Of a stretch of DNA of 64,000 bases, positions 9,952-18,526 are shown piece by piece (the stretch's first letter is position 1; each line of letters begins with the position of its first letter). This stretch comes from CAVOAK01 sp963664465 (GTDB lineage: Bacteria > Pseudomonadota > Alphaproteobacteria > UBA8366 > CAVOAK01), in assembly GCA_963664465.2 (NCBI GenBank), contig CAXXSU010000016.1, forward strand, positions 106,069 to 170,068. Reading direction: 5' to 3'. The notes beneath the pieces were generated by a model, which saw only the letters and a program-made list of their open reading frames with translations, did no database searches and was not told the origin of the DNA. A program made the translations under genes and the position numbers.

Positions 9952-11671
9952 GGCGAGGCCTCTTGGGCGCGACGTCGATGGCGAGCAGCCGGCGTATCGC
10001 AGGCGCGTCTTCGTCTATAGGTGCGATTCCGACGAATGGCGCCATGCGCTGAATTACGCGGCTTACAACCGGTGCAGCAGTCCAGCCGCCGCCGGCAAAG
10101 CCGTGCGTCTTGGCAGTTCCTTTTGGATCGTCGAGTAGGACCAGCACGATGTAGCGCGGTTTGTTCATCGGAAAGGCTCCGACGAAAGACGACAACAGCG
10201 CATCGCCGCTGTAACTGCCGGCCACGAGCTTTTCTGCGGTACCCGTCTTGCCGCCGACAAGATACCCCGGTGCAGCGGCTTTGCGACCGGTTCCCTTTTC
10301 GACGACCAATCGCAGTAGCTTTCGCATCCGCAAGGAGGTTTCTTCGGAAAATACGCGTCGACTGAAAGACGAGGTTTCTGCGACCCCGTATGAGCGGACA
10401 GAAAATGTTGGCGCGTTGTAGAGCCCACCATTGATGGTCGCCGCTGCTGCTGCTGCCAAATGCAAAGCACTCACCGCGATGCCGTGACCGAAGCCGATCG
10501 TCATGGTGTTAATTGAACGCCACGGGCGAGGGATCATCGGGACGCCGGCCTCGAGGAGTCCGAGCGACAGACTTTTCAGTAATCCCAAATGTCCTAGATA
10601 AGCACGCTGCGCTTCGCCGCCGATGTCGAGCGCCATCTTGGCGGCGCCGATGTTGGACGAATACATGAAGATTTCCGGAACTGACAGCCATCGGCTTTCG
10701 GGGTGATAATCGCGGATCGTAAAGCGCGAGACGCGGAGCGGACGGCTGGCGTCATATCCGTCCGTAAAGTCGACGACGCCGGTCTCTAGCGCGATCGCCG
10801 TCGTGAATATCTTGAATGTCGAACCGACCTCATAGACACCCAATGTCGCCCGATTGAAGCGTTGGTCGGCGGTTGCTTCTGCGGGATGGTTGGGATCGAA
10901 GTCCGGCAGCGACACCAACGAGAGGACTTCGCCGCTCCGCACATCCAGGACGACCCCTGCTGCGCCGGTTGCCGCGAACTCGGATACGGCACGGCCAAGC
11001 TCGTCATGCATGATGTGCTGCACGCGCATGTCGAGGGAAATTCGAACCGGACCGCGACCTGATCTAAGAGTTTTGTCGAACGCTCGTTCGATACCGGCGA
11101 GCCCGTTGTTATCGATGTCGGCAAATCCAAGAATGTGAGCGGCTAGCGAGGCCTGCGGATAGACGCGTGCCTCTTCATGCTGAAAATCGAGGCCCGGTTG
11201 CCCTAGTCGATTGACCTGCCATTGTTGGCGGGGAGTGAGGTTGCGCCGAATCCAAACGAAACGCCTACCGCTTCGCAGCTTCTCGACGATCTCTGGCGCG
11301 CTTAGGTCCGGTAGCACCGCCGTCAATTGGCCGGCGACCTCTTCTGCGTCCATTACTTCATGTGGCTTCGCGTAGAGTGACGCAGTGGCAAGATTTGTTG
11401 CGAGCAGCACACCATTGCGGTCGACAATATCAGCGCGTTCTGTCGAGAGTTCGGCCTTATACGCGACCCTGGCGATGGCTGGTTCCTCGGCCGCTTGAAA
11501 GATGGCAAGATCAATGAGGCGTATGCAGACAGCCGCAAATGCGAAAACGGCAACGCCGAGCGTCATCAGAATTCTGGTGCGGCCTGTTTCGATGGCCGGG
11601 ATTGACCGTGCTGCCGTTCGCGGCGTGCGCCTTCGCTCTTTCGCGATACGATGAGACTTTTGCGTGTTCAT
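9938..11671 (-). CDS. ftsI: Septal transpeptidase FtsI (PBP3)
   Basis: FtsI is the class B penicillin-binding protein that cross-links septal peptidoglycan. The 577 residues show a basic cytoplasmic tail, one membrane anchor (about 34-56), a pedestal domain, and the transpeptidase motifs STFK (Ser284, Lys287), SSN (338-340) and KTGT (475-478). The start overlaps the stop of the upstream ftsL-like gene as ATGA. Neighbours and motifs leave little doubt. Confidence 0.96.
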   Translation of the reverse strand: MNTQKSHRIAKERRRTPRTAARSIPAIETGRTRILMTLGVAVFAFAAVCIRLIDLAIFQAAEEPAIARVAYKAELSTERADIVDRNGVLLATNLATASLYAKPHEVMDAEEVAGQLTAVLPDLSAPEIVEKLRSGRRFVWIRRNLTPRQQWQVNRLGQPGLDFQHEEARVYPQASLAAHILGFADIDNNGLAGIERAFDKTLRSGRGPVRISLDMRVQHIMHDELGRAVSEFAATGAAGVVLDVRSGEVLSLVSLPDFDPNHPAEATADQRFNRATLGVYEVGSTFKIFTTAIALETGVVDFTDGYDASRPLRVSRFTIRDYHPESRWLSVPEIFMYSSNIGAAKMALDIGGEAQRAYLGHLGLLKSLSLGLLEAGVPMIPRPWRSINTMTIGFGHGIAVSALHLAAAAAATINGGLYNAPTFSVRSYGVAETSSFSRRVFSEETSLRMRKLLRLVVEKGTGRKAAAPGYLVGGKTGTAEKLVAGSYSGDALLSSFVGAFPMNKPRYIVLVLLDDPKGTAKTHGFAGGGWTAAPVVSRVIQRMAPFVGIAPIDEDAPAIRRLLAIDVAPKRPRLASY

Positions 11672-12021
11672 TTCTGGATTTCGTCCGCCGCGTATAAGCT
11701 GGCCGGCCCAAACGCTTGGCCTGGAATGTAGAGCTCAGCGGCGTCGCGCTTTGGCAGATGTTCGATGCGGATCGTCGGCGACGCGATGCCGGACTTTAGA
11801 TCCGGCAGGTGGTTTTCGATCAGTGTTTCCAGTCTCTCCGGTCGGCCTAGGTAGCTCCACTCCGCCTTCAAGACGTGAATCGACTGTTGGTCGGCGAGAA
11901 TTTGTCGATTGAGTTCGCCGAGCTCGGCCTCGAGATTCTCCACTTTGAACGTAACGTTGAACAGGGCGAAACTGGCGGCGCCGGCCAAACCGAACCAGAC
12001 CATGAAGGCGAACGTCTTCAT
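11668..12021 (-). CDS. ftsL: FtsL-like cell-division protein
   Basis: A 117-residue bitopic protein with one N-terminal membrane segment (about 4-24) followed by a short coiled-coil-like stretch (about 26-58) and a tail with LGRPERLETL, a pattern common in alphaproteobacterial FtsL. FtsL joins FtsB and FtsQ in the divisome that activates FtsWI. The sequence is poorly conserved, so the assignment rests on size, topology and its position between rsmH and ftsI. Both ends overlap neighbours by ATGA. Confidence 0.82.
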   Translation of the reverse strand: MKTFAFMVWFGLAGAASFALFNVTFKVENLEAELGELNRQILADQQSIHVLKAEWSYLGRPERLETLIENHLPDLKSGIASPTIRIEHLPKRDAAELYIPGQAFGPASLYAADEIQK

Positions 12022-13013
12022 GCCGCTGCCTCTTGGGGCCAGGGCTGTGCCGAAGTTCTTGCAGCCGCCCGGAGGCGGGCCGATCTGGCCCGCGGGTTGG
12101 CGTTGATTTCTTGCGTGCTCGGCCGCACTACGCCGCGGCCGAGCAGACGGAATGTCGGTGGCCGTGCGGTTTCTGGTGGCGGCAGATGGCGAGACGAACC
12201 GGCAGCGCTACCACTGCGGGTGCGAAGAAACTGTTTGACCGTTCGATCTTCCAGCGAGTGAAAGGAAACAACGACAAGCCGCCCGTCGGTCGCAAGCAGA
12301 GTTTCAGCCGCGTTGAGTCCGCGCTCCAACTCACCCAATTCATCGTTGACGTGAATTCGAAGTGCCTGAAACGTTCGTGTCGCCGGGTCAATCCGGTCTC
12401 GTGCAGGGGGAACGACGTTGCGAACGATCTCGGCCAATTGATGCGTTCGCCTGATCGGGTCGGTCGCGCGGTGTTCGGCGATAGCGCTGGCAATACGGCG
12501 CGCGAAGCGTTCCTCACCGAGACGCCAAATTATGTCGGCCAATGTCTGCTCGTCCGCCGTATTGACGACGTCGGCGGCACTCCGTCCGCCGTCGCCGCCA
12601 TCCATGCGCATATCCAGAGGTCCATCAGCACGGAAGGAGAATCCACGCTCGGCATCCCCGAGTTGCAATGAGGATAAGCCGAGGTCGAGGGCGATTCCAT
12701 CAACCGTGGTCAGGCTGGCAACCGTGGTCACGCTGGATTGTTGGAGCAGATCGCGCATATCACCAAAGCGACCGTGCAGGATCGTGAGCCGGCGGTCATA
12801 GCGCTCGGCCATGGCATGTCCAGCCCTAACCGCGCTTGGGTCGCGATCGATGGCCCATACCGTGCAGTCCGCTTCATTGAGAATGGCCGCCGCATAGCCA
12901 CCGCCGCCAAACGTCCCGTCGACATATCGTCCGCCTGAGTGGGGTGACAGCGCTTCGACGACCTCGGTCAACATGACCGGAATATGTTGCTGTTCGGGAT
13001 GAGTGCCGTTCAT
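12018..13013 (-). CDS. rsmH: 16S rRNA (cytosine-1402-N4) methyltransferase RsmH
   Basis: RsmH (MraW) methylates N4 of C1402 in 16S rRNA with SAM. The 331 residues begin with the typical HIPVML stretch and the SAM-binding motif DGTFGGGGY (32-40), and contain the family segments DLGLSSLQL, FSFRADGPLDMRM and SFHSLEDR. The start overlaps the mraZ stop (ATGA), and the stop overlaps ftsL. Second gene of the dcw operon. Confidence 0.96.
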   Translation of the reverse strand: MNGTHPEQQHIPVMLTEVVEALSPHSGGRYVDGTFGGGGYAAAILNEADCTVWAIDRDPSAVRAGHAMAERYDRRLTILHGRFGDMRDLLQQSSVTTVASLTTVDGIALDLGLSSLQLGDAERGFSFRADGPLDMRMDGGDGGRSAADVVNTADEQTLADIIWRLGEERFARRIASAIAEHRATDPIRRTHQLAEIVRNVVPPARDRIDPATRTFQALRIHVNDELGELERGLNAAETLLATDGRLVVVSFHSLEDRTVKQFLRTRSGSAAGSSRHLPPPETARPPTFRLLGRGVVRPSTQEINANPRARSARLRAAARTSAQPWPQEAAA

Positions 13014-13468
13014 CCGTCAGCACTCGGGTTGGAAAGGCTGACCGTGCGGCCGCGGGCGCGTTCACGCGTTATGGAAGAATATTTGGCAAACTCCGCTGGC
13101 TGCCAAATCTGAAATCTGGATCCCCGGCCGACGAATACTGCACGCTCGCTAAGACCGGAAAAATTTAGGAACAACGATGGCAGGATGATCCGGCCCTCGC
13201 CATCGAGCGCGATACGGCGTGCGTCGGCGACCAGTGTTGCACCCAGGTCGTCCTCCTCGTCGGAGAACATGTTGAGTTGGTCGAGGCTGTCCGCCAAGCG
13301 CTGCATAAAGCTCTTGTCACATGCCTCGAGCGCGGCCCATTTCGGGGACCGGTAAACGTAGACGACCCGATCGTCACCGTTCGGCAATTCGGTACGAAAA
13401 TCAGCCGGCAAGGAGACTCTGCCCTTGCGGTCGATTTTGTTCTCAAATGTTCCCGTGAACAACGCCAT
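13010..13468 (-). CDS. mraZ: Transcriptional regulator MraZ
   Basis: MraZ is an AbrB-fold DNA-binding protein that forms rings and represses its own dcw operon in E. coli. The 152 residues begin with FTGTFENKIDRKGRVSLP, the first SpoVT/AbrB-like repeat; a second repeat around DGEGRIILP follows. It is the first protein gene of the operon, downstream of rnpB. Candidate operator repeats lie about 120-145 bp upstream of its start. Confidence 0.95.
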   Translation of the reverse strand: MALFTGTFENKIDRKGRVSLPADFRTELPNGDDRVVYVYRSPKWAALEACDKSFMQRLADSLDQLNMFSDEEDDLGATLVADARRIALDGEGRIILPSLFLNFSGLSERAVFVGRGSRFQIWQPAEFAKYSSITRERARGRTVSLSNPSADG

Positions 13469-13588
13469 ACCGGGACCCGTTCAACCCAGTTGTTACAGTA
13501 CTTTGTCCGTCACTTTGTCCGTCCCAGTACAAACACGTGCTGGCGCAACACGGTGCTCCGTTGTTAGCGCCAATTGGGTTGCCCATAT

Positions 13589-13613
13589 TGGGACATGATG
13601 GGATATCATGGGA
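13589..13613 (+). promoter_or_regulatory. Three TGGGA boxes, candidate MraZ operator
   Basis: TGGGA occurs at 13589, 13599 and 13609, each separated by exactly 5 nt. This matches the TGGGN-N5 repeat pattern reported for E. coli MraZ binding. The boxes read on the strand opposite to mraZ. Further TGGGA/T boxes nearby (13575, 13630) are out of the 10-bp phase. Function is inferred. Confidence 0.5.
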
Positions 13614-13720
13614 ACAAAGGAAAAGTCAATGGGATCAAGTAGTAAAACTCCAATTGCAACCTAATGCAGCACCAATTTTTTCAAGTACAAACTTCAAGCG
13701 AATAAATATTTCAAACACAA

Positions 13721-13754
13721 TGAATGGATTGGTGAATGGATTGGTGAATGGATA
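13721..13754. repeat. 12-bp tandem repeat (about 2.8 copies)
   Basis: The unit TGAATGGATTGG starts at 13721 and 13733, and a third partial copy at 13745 ends in TGAATGGATA. It lies in the AT-rich spacer between rnpB and mraZ. Confidence 0.8.
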
Positions 13755-13860
13755 GTTAGCTCGTCGGCCAATAATTGACCGACTACACGATCTTTCTATG
13801 TTCGAACTATGTTCTTTTCAAGGCGAATCTTGAAATATGCCAACTTATGCAGGCGATCGA

Positions 13861-13902
13861 CATGTCCAACGGCAAGAGAGGGCATGTCCAGCGGCAAGAG
13901 AA
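13861..13902. repeat. 22-bp direct repeat just downstream of rnpB
   Basis: CATGTCCAACGGCAAGAGA at 13861 and CATGTCCAGCGGCAAGAGA at 13883 differ by one base and repeat with a 22-bp period. They sit immediately past the 3' end of the RNase P RNA, where a 3' processing or termination signal would lie. Confidence 0.75.
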
Positions 13903-13904
13903 AA

Positions 13905-14344
<440 letters not shown>

Positions 14345-14347
14345 CGA

Positions 14348-14376
14348 AATGTAGACACTCGCACCGCGTCAATCAA
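14348..14376 (-). promoter_or_regulatory. rnpB promoter
   Basis: A -35 element TTGATT (14376-14371) and a -10 element TACATT (14353-14348) are separated by 17 nt, with the start point expected near 14341-14343, exactly at the 5' P1 strand of rnpB. The -35 region overlaps the stop of the upstream amidase gene. Confidence 0.65.
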
Positions 14377-15034
14377 TCAACTGTATCAGCCCCGCCGCAA
14401 GGGCTGCGGTCTTGCGGTCTGCGAGTCCGGTCAAATTGTCCGGTTGAAAATGGCGTTGAAAGGCCGCAATGACGTCTGCTTCGGCGGTGTCGTAACCGTA
14501 GTCGGCTAGCATCGCTGCGAGATCCGTCTCAACATTCGTTGCTGGCGTTGGCCACAACCCGATCCCAGCGCGTGCGAGCCGGCGCCAATCGAACAGCTCA
14601 CCGGGATCCTGCTTGCGTGAAGGGGCGATGTCGGAGTGTCCGACGACATTGCGCGGCGGGATCGAATGGCGTGCCACAATGTCCTGCGCCAGCGCGATAG
14701 CAGTTTTGATTTGCCGCTCGGGAAACGGCTGATAGCCAAACTCGTGGCCGGGATTGGCCAGCTCGATGCCGATTGAGCGACTGTTGATATCATGATTGCC
14801 TCGCCAGAAACTCTCGCCGGCGTGCCAGGCGCGAGCCGTTTCGTCAACCAGACGGTAGAGCGCTCCATCCTCGTCGATCAAGTAGTGGGCGCTGACGCGG
14901 GTGGTGTTGTCGCATAACCGCTCAAGCGCCGCCGCGGATGTGAGCATACCGGTGTAATGGAATACCAGCATATCGATCGGCGTACCGGTTGGACGGGCCT
15001 CGAAGTTGGGCGAGGGCCGATCGATCGGTTTCAT
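14369..15034 (-). CDS. N-acetylmuramoyl-L-alanine amidase, AmpD/AmiD-like, with peptidoglycan-binding domain
   Basis: A zinc amidase (amidase_2 family) that cleaves the MurNAc-L-Ala bond. The 221 residues show the HYTGM zinc-ligand segment near residue 27, WHAGES, NSRSIGIE and the late GHSDIAP-RKQDPG motif. The last 60 residues look like a PG_binding_1 domain. I choose the ATG at 15034, 2 nt after the ABC-F stop. No signal peptide is evident, which suits a cytoplasmic recycling amidase, although the binding domain is more usual in exported forms. Confidence 0.87.
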   Translation of the reverse strand: MKPIDRPSPNFEARPTGTPIDMLVFHYTGMLTSAAALERLCDNTTRVSAHYLIDEDGALYRLVDETARAWHAGESFWRGNHDINSRSIGIELANPGHEFGYQPFPERQIKTAIALAQDIVARHSIPPRNVVGHSDIAPSRKQDPGELFDWRRLARAGIGLWPTPATNVETDLAAMLADYGYDTAEADVIAAFQRHFQPDNLTGLADRKTAALAAGLIQLID

Positions 15035-15036
15035 GC

Positions 15037-16857
15037 TCAAGTCGCACGACGCGTCTGCGCGGCGTCCTGCTTGTCTTCGAGTTCGAGCCAACGTTGCTCG
15101 GCGGCTGACTTGTCATCGTTCTTGGCGGCAAGAAGCGCAGCATACCGTTCAAACTTTCCCGGGTCGGTGGCAAACAAGTTGGGGTCACCAAGTTCGGCCT
15201 CAAGCGCAGAAATATCCCGTTCAATCGTTGCAACTCGTGCCGGAAGGGCGTCGAGTTCTTGCCTTTCAAGCCAACTCAGGCTCTTCGCGTGGCTCCAAGG
15301 GCGCTTCGTGTGCGGCGCTGACTTGGGTTTTGGTTTGCGTTCCTTTGGCAGTTTCCTTTGCGAGACCACCGGCGTTTGGCGCTGATGCAGATAGTCCGAG
15401 TATCCGCCGGAATATTCGGTGATGACTCCATCTCCTTCCAGCGCGATGACGCTGGTGACGAGCTGGTCAAGAAAATCGCGATCGTGGCTCACGACCAGCA
15501 ACGTGCCTTGATATTCGTCCAGCCTCTCTTGGAGCGTGTCCAACGTATCCGCGTCCAGGTCATTGGTCGGTTCGTCGAGCACCAGGAGGTTTGAGGGCTG
15601 GATCAGGATGCGGGCGAGCAGCAGCCGGCTTTGCTCGCCACCGGAAAGACTGCCAATCGGACTCCGCGCTTGATGCTCACGAAAAAGAAAATCCGAAAGG
15701 TAGGCGACGACGTGACGCTGGTGACCGTTGACGACGACCGTATCGCCGCCGCCTTCGCAGAGAATGTCTATGGGGGTCAGAGTCCGATCAAGACTTTGGC
15801 GGCCCTGGTCGAAATAGGCGATGCGTAGGCCATCAGCCAACCGGACACGTCCTTCGTCCGGCGCAATTGCTCCGGTCAGCAGCTGGATTATCGTCGATTT
15901 TCCGGCGCCGTTGGCGCCGATGATGCCAACCCGGTCGCCCTTGAGGACACGGGTGGAGAAGCCGCTGGCGATGACGCGATCGCCATAAGACTTGGTAATA
16001 TCGCCAACTTCCAGCACCAACTTTCCACCTGACATGTTGGCCATTTGCTTCATCTTTGGCTTGGCATCCACCCGTAGGCGCCGCGCGCGTTCCGCCCGCA
16101 ACTCTGAAAGCTTACGCAGACGACGCTGATTGCGCCGGCGGCGGGCGGTGACGCCGCGATGGAAGTAGCGAAGCTCTGCCTGCAAATGCTGATCAATTCG
16201 ATTTATCGCCGCATCCTCTGCCGCTATGACACGCTCCGACCAGGGTTCGAAATCGCTGAATCCACGCCCGTTCACGAACAGCCCGCCGGCCGCAAGCCAT
16301 AGCGTCGATTTTGTTGTATTGCGCAAGAAAGTGCGGTCGTGACTTACCGTCAGCCATCCTCCCTGGAAGCGCTGCAACATCGCTTCCAGCTGTTCGATGG
16401 TGGGGAGATCGAGATGGTTCGTCGGTTCATCCAACAGCAAGATGTCGGGCGATGTCACAAGGGCTCTGGCAAGAGCGGCGCGGCGCAACTCGCCCCCCGA
16501 CAATGTTCCCATGATTTGCTCGCCCGCAAGCTCGAATTCGTCGAGCTGTGCAGCCACTTCGTGCGCCGGCGTCTCGCCGCCGGATACGAACTGGACGACG
16601 GTCGCGTCGGCTGGTGGTATCAGATCTTGTGGCAAATAACTGATGCGTACACCGGGTTGGACGAAGCGCTCACCGGTGTCGATTTCGATCAACCCCGCTA
16701 GCGCCTTGAGCAACGTCGACTTGCCGCTGCCATTGTGGCCGACTAAGCAAACACGATCGCCTTTGCTGAGAGAAACGCTGAGGTCAGTAAACAGCGGCGC
16801 AACGCCAAAGCTGACGCTTGCGTCGCGCAGCGACAAAAGTGGCAGAGTTTCCGCCAC
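15037..16857 (-). CDS. ABC-F family ATPase, Uup-like
   Basis: A soluble protein with two ABC cassettes and no membrane segments, probably acting on ribosomes or DNA-associated processes as in the Uup branch. Walker A motifs are GHNGSGKST (40-48) and GANGAGKST (314-322); the signature LSGGE is at 119-123 and again near 415, each followed by DEPTN-x-LD. The C-terminal 60-70 residues form a coiled coil as in Uup. It starts with GTG overlapping the stop of the upstream J-domain gene (TAGTG). Confidence 0.9.
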   Translation of the reverse strand: MAETLPLLSLRDASVSFGVAPLFTDLSVSLSKGDRVCLVGHNGSGKSTLLKALAGLIEIDTGERFVQPGVRISYLPQDLIPPADATVVQFVSGGETPAHEVAAQLDEFELAGEQIMGTLSGGELRRAALARALVTSPDILLLDEPTNHLDLPTIEQLEAMLQRFQGGWLTVSHDRTFLRNTTKSTLWLAAGGLFVNGRGFSDFEPWSERVIAAEDAAINRIDQHLQAELRYFHRGVTARRRRNQRRLRKLSELRAERARRLRVDAKPKMKQMANMSGGKLVLEVGDITKSYGDRVIASGFSTRVLKGDRVGIIGANGAGKSTIIQLLTGAIAPDEGRVRLADGLRIAYFDQGRQSLDRTLTPIDILCEGGGDTVVVNGHQRHVVAYLSDFLFREHQARSPIGSLSGGEQSRLLLARILIQPSNLLVLDEPTNDLDADTLDTLQERLDEYQGTLLVVSHDRDFLDQLVTSVIALEGDGVITEYSGGYSDYLHQRQTPVVSQRKLPKERKPKPKSAPHTKRPWSHAKSLSWLERQELDALPARVATIERDISALEAELGDPNLFATDPGKFERYAALLAAKNDDKSAAEQRWLELEDKQDAAQTRRAT

Positions 16858-17582
16858 TAAGAGAGTCCACGCTCGCCACTTACGCGGTCGTAGGCGACAT
16901 TGATCGCTGCTAGCTTCTCGTTGGCTAGGTCGACAAACTCCTGCGGCATGCCTTGAGCGATCAATCGATCGGGGTGGTTTTCTCGAACCAAAGCGCGGTA
17001 GGCCGACTTAAGCTTTTCGTCTGTGATCTCGCGAGAAACGCCGAGCACGGTGTAGGCGTCGGCTTTCTCCGGTCCGAGCTCAATCTCCGTTACCCGTTCG
17101 AACGCGGTTTCATCGAGCGAAAAGATGCGCGATACGGCGTGCAGAAATTCCATTTCGGCAGGATGCAGAACACCATCCGCCTTGGCGACGTGGGCCAGGC
17201 AGAACAGCAGTTCCTCGAGCACGGCTGGATTGTCGCGAAACATCGATGCGATTTGACGGGCGTAAGGCTCATAGCCGCGCGAGTCTTTGCGTGCTTGGTC
17301 GAAAACGCGCGATACATTGCCTACCTCGTCGGCGGGGACGTGGAAGACTTCGCGGAATGCCTCCACTTCGTCGCGCGTCACGACGCCGTCGGCTTTCGCC
17401 ATCTTGGCACCGAGCACGATTACAGCGATGGTAAAGGCAATTGACTTGGCGGCTTCCTCGCTGCCTCTTGGTTGGCGCATTCGATCGATGGCGTGCCCTG
17501 CCGCGGTACCGATTATCGCCCCAAGCGGCCCGCCGATTGCAAATCCGGCGGCTCCACCCAACACCTTCCCCCAAATAGTCAT
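16857..17582 (-). CDS. TerB-domain and J-domain protein (DjlA-like)
   Basis: A 241-residue co-chaperone-type protein. A glycine-rich hydrophobic N-terminus (about 8-28) is followed by a TerB-like helical domain (about 50-165) and a C-terminal J domain with the HPD motif at 203-205, which activates DnaK. This order is that of DjlA. I choose MTIWGK (17582) as the start because it puts the hydrophobic stretch at the N-terminus; an open frame continues 18 codons upstream. Stop overlaps the ABC-F start. Confidence 0.87.
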   Translation of the reverse strand: MTIWGKVLGGAAGFAIGGPLGAIIGTAAGHAIDRMRQPRGSEEAAKSIAFTIAVIVLGAKMAKADGVVTRDEVEAFREVFHVPADEVGNVSRVFDQARKDSRGYEPYARQIASMFRDNPAVLEELLFCLAHVAKADGVLHPAEMEFLHAVSRIFSLDETAFERVTEIELGPEKADAYTVLGVSREITDEKLKSAYRALVRENHPDRLIAQGMPQEFVDLANEKLAAINVAYDRVSGERGLS

Positions 17583-17710
17583 GGTGCTAGACTCGACATG
17601 CTTCTGTCGTCTCGGAGTCAAGGGATTTGCTTGCAAGCTGCGAATTCGCCACCATCCGTCGCCCTCCCGTTCGCTGCTCGCTCTCTGGGCGAACGCGGCT
17701 CATTTCGCGC

Positions 17711-18472
17711 CTAATCGTCAAATCGGATTTGTCGCCCGATGCGACCAAAGCCCGGCAACTTCAAGGCCAGCCCCAAAGGGTCGACGCCGAACGTTAGTCC
17801 GGCGATGTTAACTTCAAGGCCCTCCTCAACGCCGGCGAGAATGCCAAGCAGGCCAAGTACGGATACCTGGAAGCCGGTGCCGCTTGGCGCTACGGCAATC
17901 AGGCTGGCTCCCAAATAGTCCTTGCCAATCGCTGTCGGCTGCAGGTCGAGCTTGAGCTCGGGCACATGGCGCCCGACCCAGGCCGTGAACGTGTTGCTAT
18001 TCGGACCTGGGTACATCCTGTACGTGTCCGCGTACGGGTAGCGGTCGACAGCGTTCTCAATACGTTTAATGACATCATCGACGCCATCGCCACGCAAATC
18101 GGCAATCAATTCGGGTTTGTTTCCGAACCACTGACGATCCGGAATATCCGTGCCAATTACCAATGCAGAGCCGCCGTAGCGGGCCCGCCAACCAATTACC
18201 TGATAAAGCGTATAGCTAGAGGCATTTGCTGGTTTGACGGCGATCCACGTGTGCACGCCAAAGGCGCCGCGCCACCCGTACGTACGTGCAGCGTACACCT
18301 GAACAACCGGCTCGATGGTTGTGACGGGATCGGGCGCAAGTCCGGTCGACTCTCGGCTCGCGGTGCGCCAATCACCGCTCACCGCACGCCCCCCTGTCAT
18401 TGCGACAAAGGAAACGGCGAGCAACAGCGATATGAGAATTCCGGTGCGTTTCATCCATTTCATGTGTGGCAC
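17711..18472 (-). CDS. DUF3750-like exported protein
   Basis: A 253-residue protein with an N-terminal hydrophobic signal or anchor (about 9-30). The central part (GVHTWIAVKPANASSY, QVIGWRARYGG, NSNTFTAWVGRHVPEL) resembles the DUF3750 family, whose function is unknown. The C-terminal third is rich in glycine and hydrophobic residues. The IS1380 element inserted about 55 bp upstream of its start probably displaced part of its promoter. Family call is from memory of the pattern, not a search. Confidence 0.7.
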   Translation of the reverse strand: MPHMKWMKRTGILISLLLAVSFVAMTGGRAVSGDWRTASRESTGLAPDPVTTIEPVVQVYAARTYGWRGAFGVHTWIAVKPANASSYTLYQVIGWRARYGGSALVIGTDIPDRQWFGNKPELIADLRGDGVDDVIKRIENAVDRYPYADTYRMYPGPNSNTFTAWVGRHVPELKLDLQPTAIGKDYLGASLIAVAPSGTGFQVSVLGLLGILAGVEEGLEVNIAGLTFGVDPLGLALKLPGFGRIGRQIRFDD

Positions 18473-18526
18473 GATAACTGCGAATGACTGGCCATGACAA
18501 TGGGGCTGGGCGCTGCGGCGTCCTAA

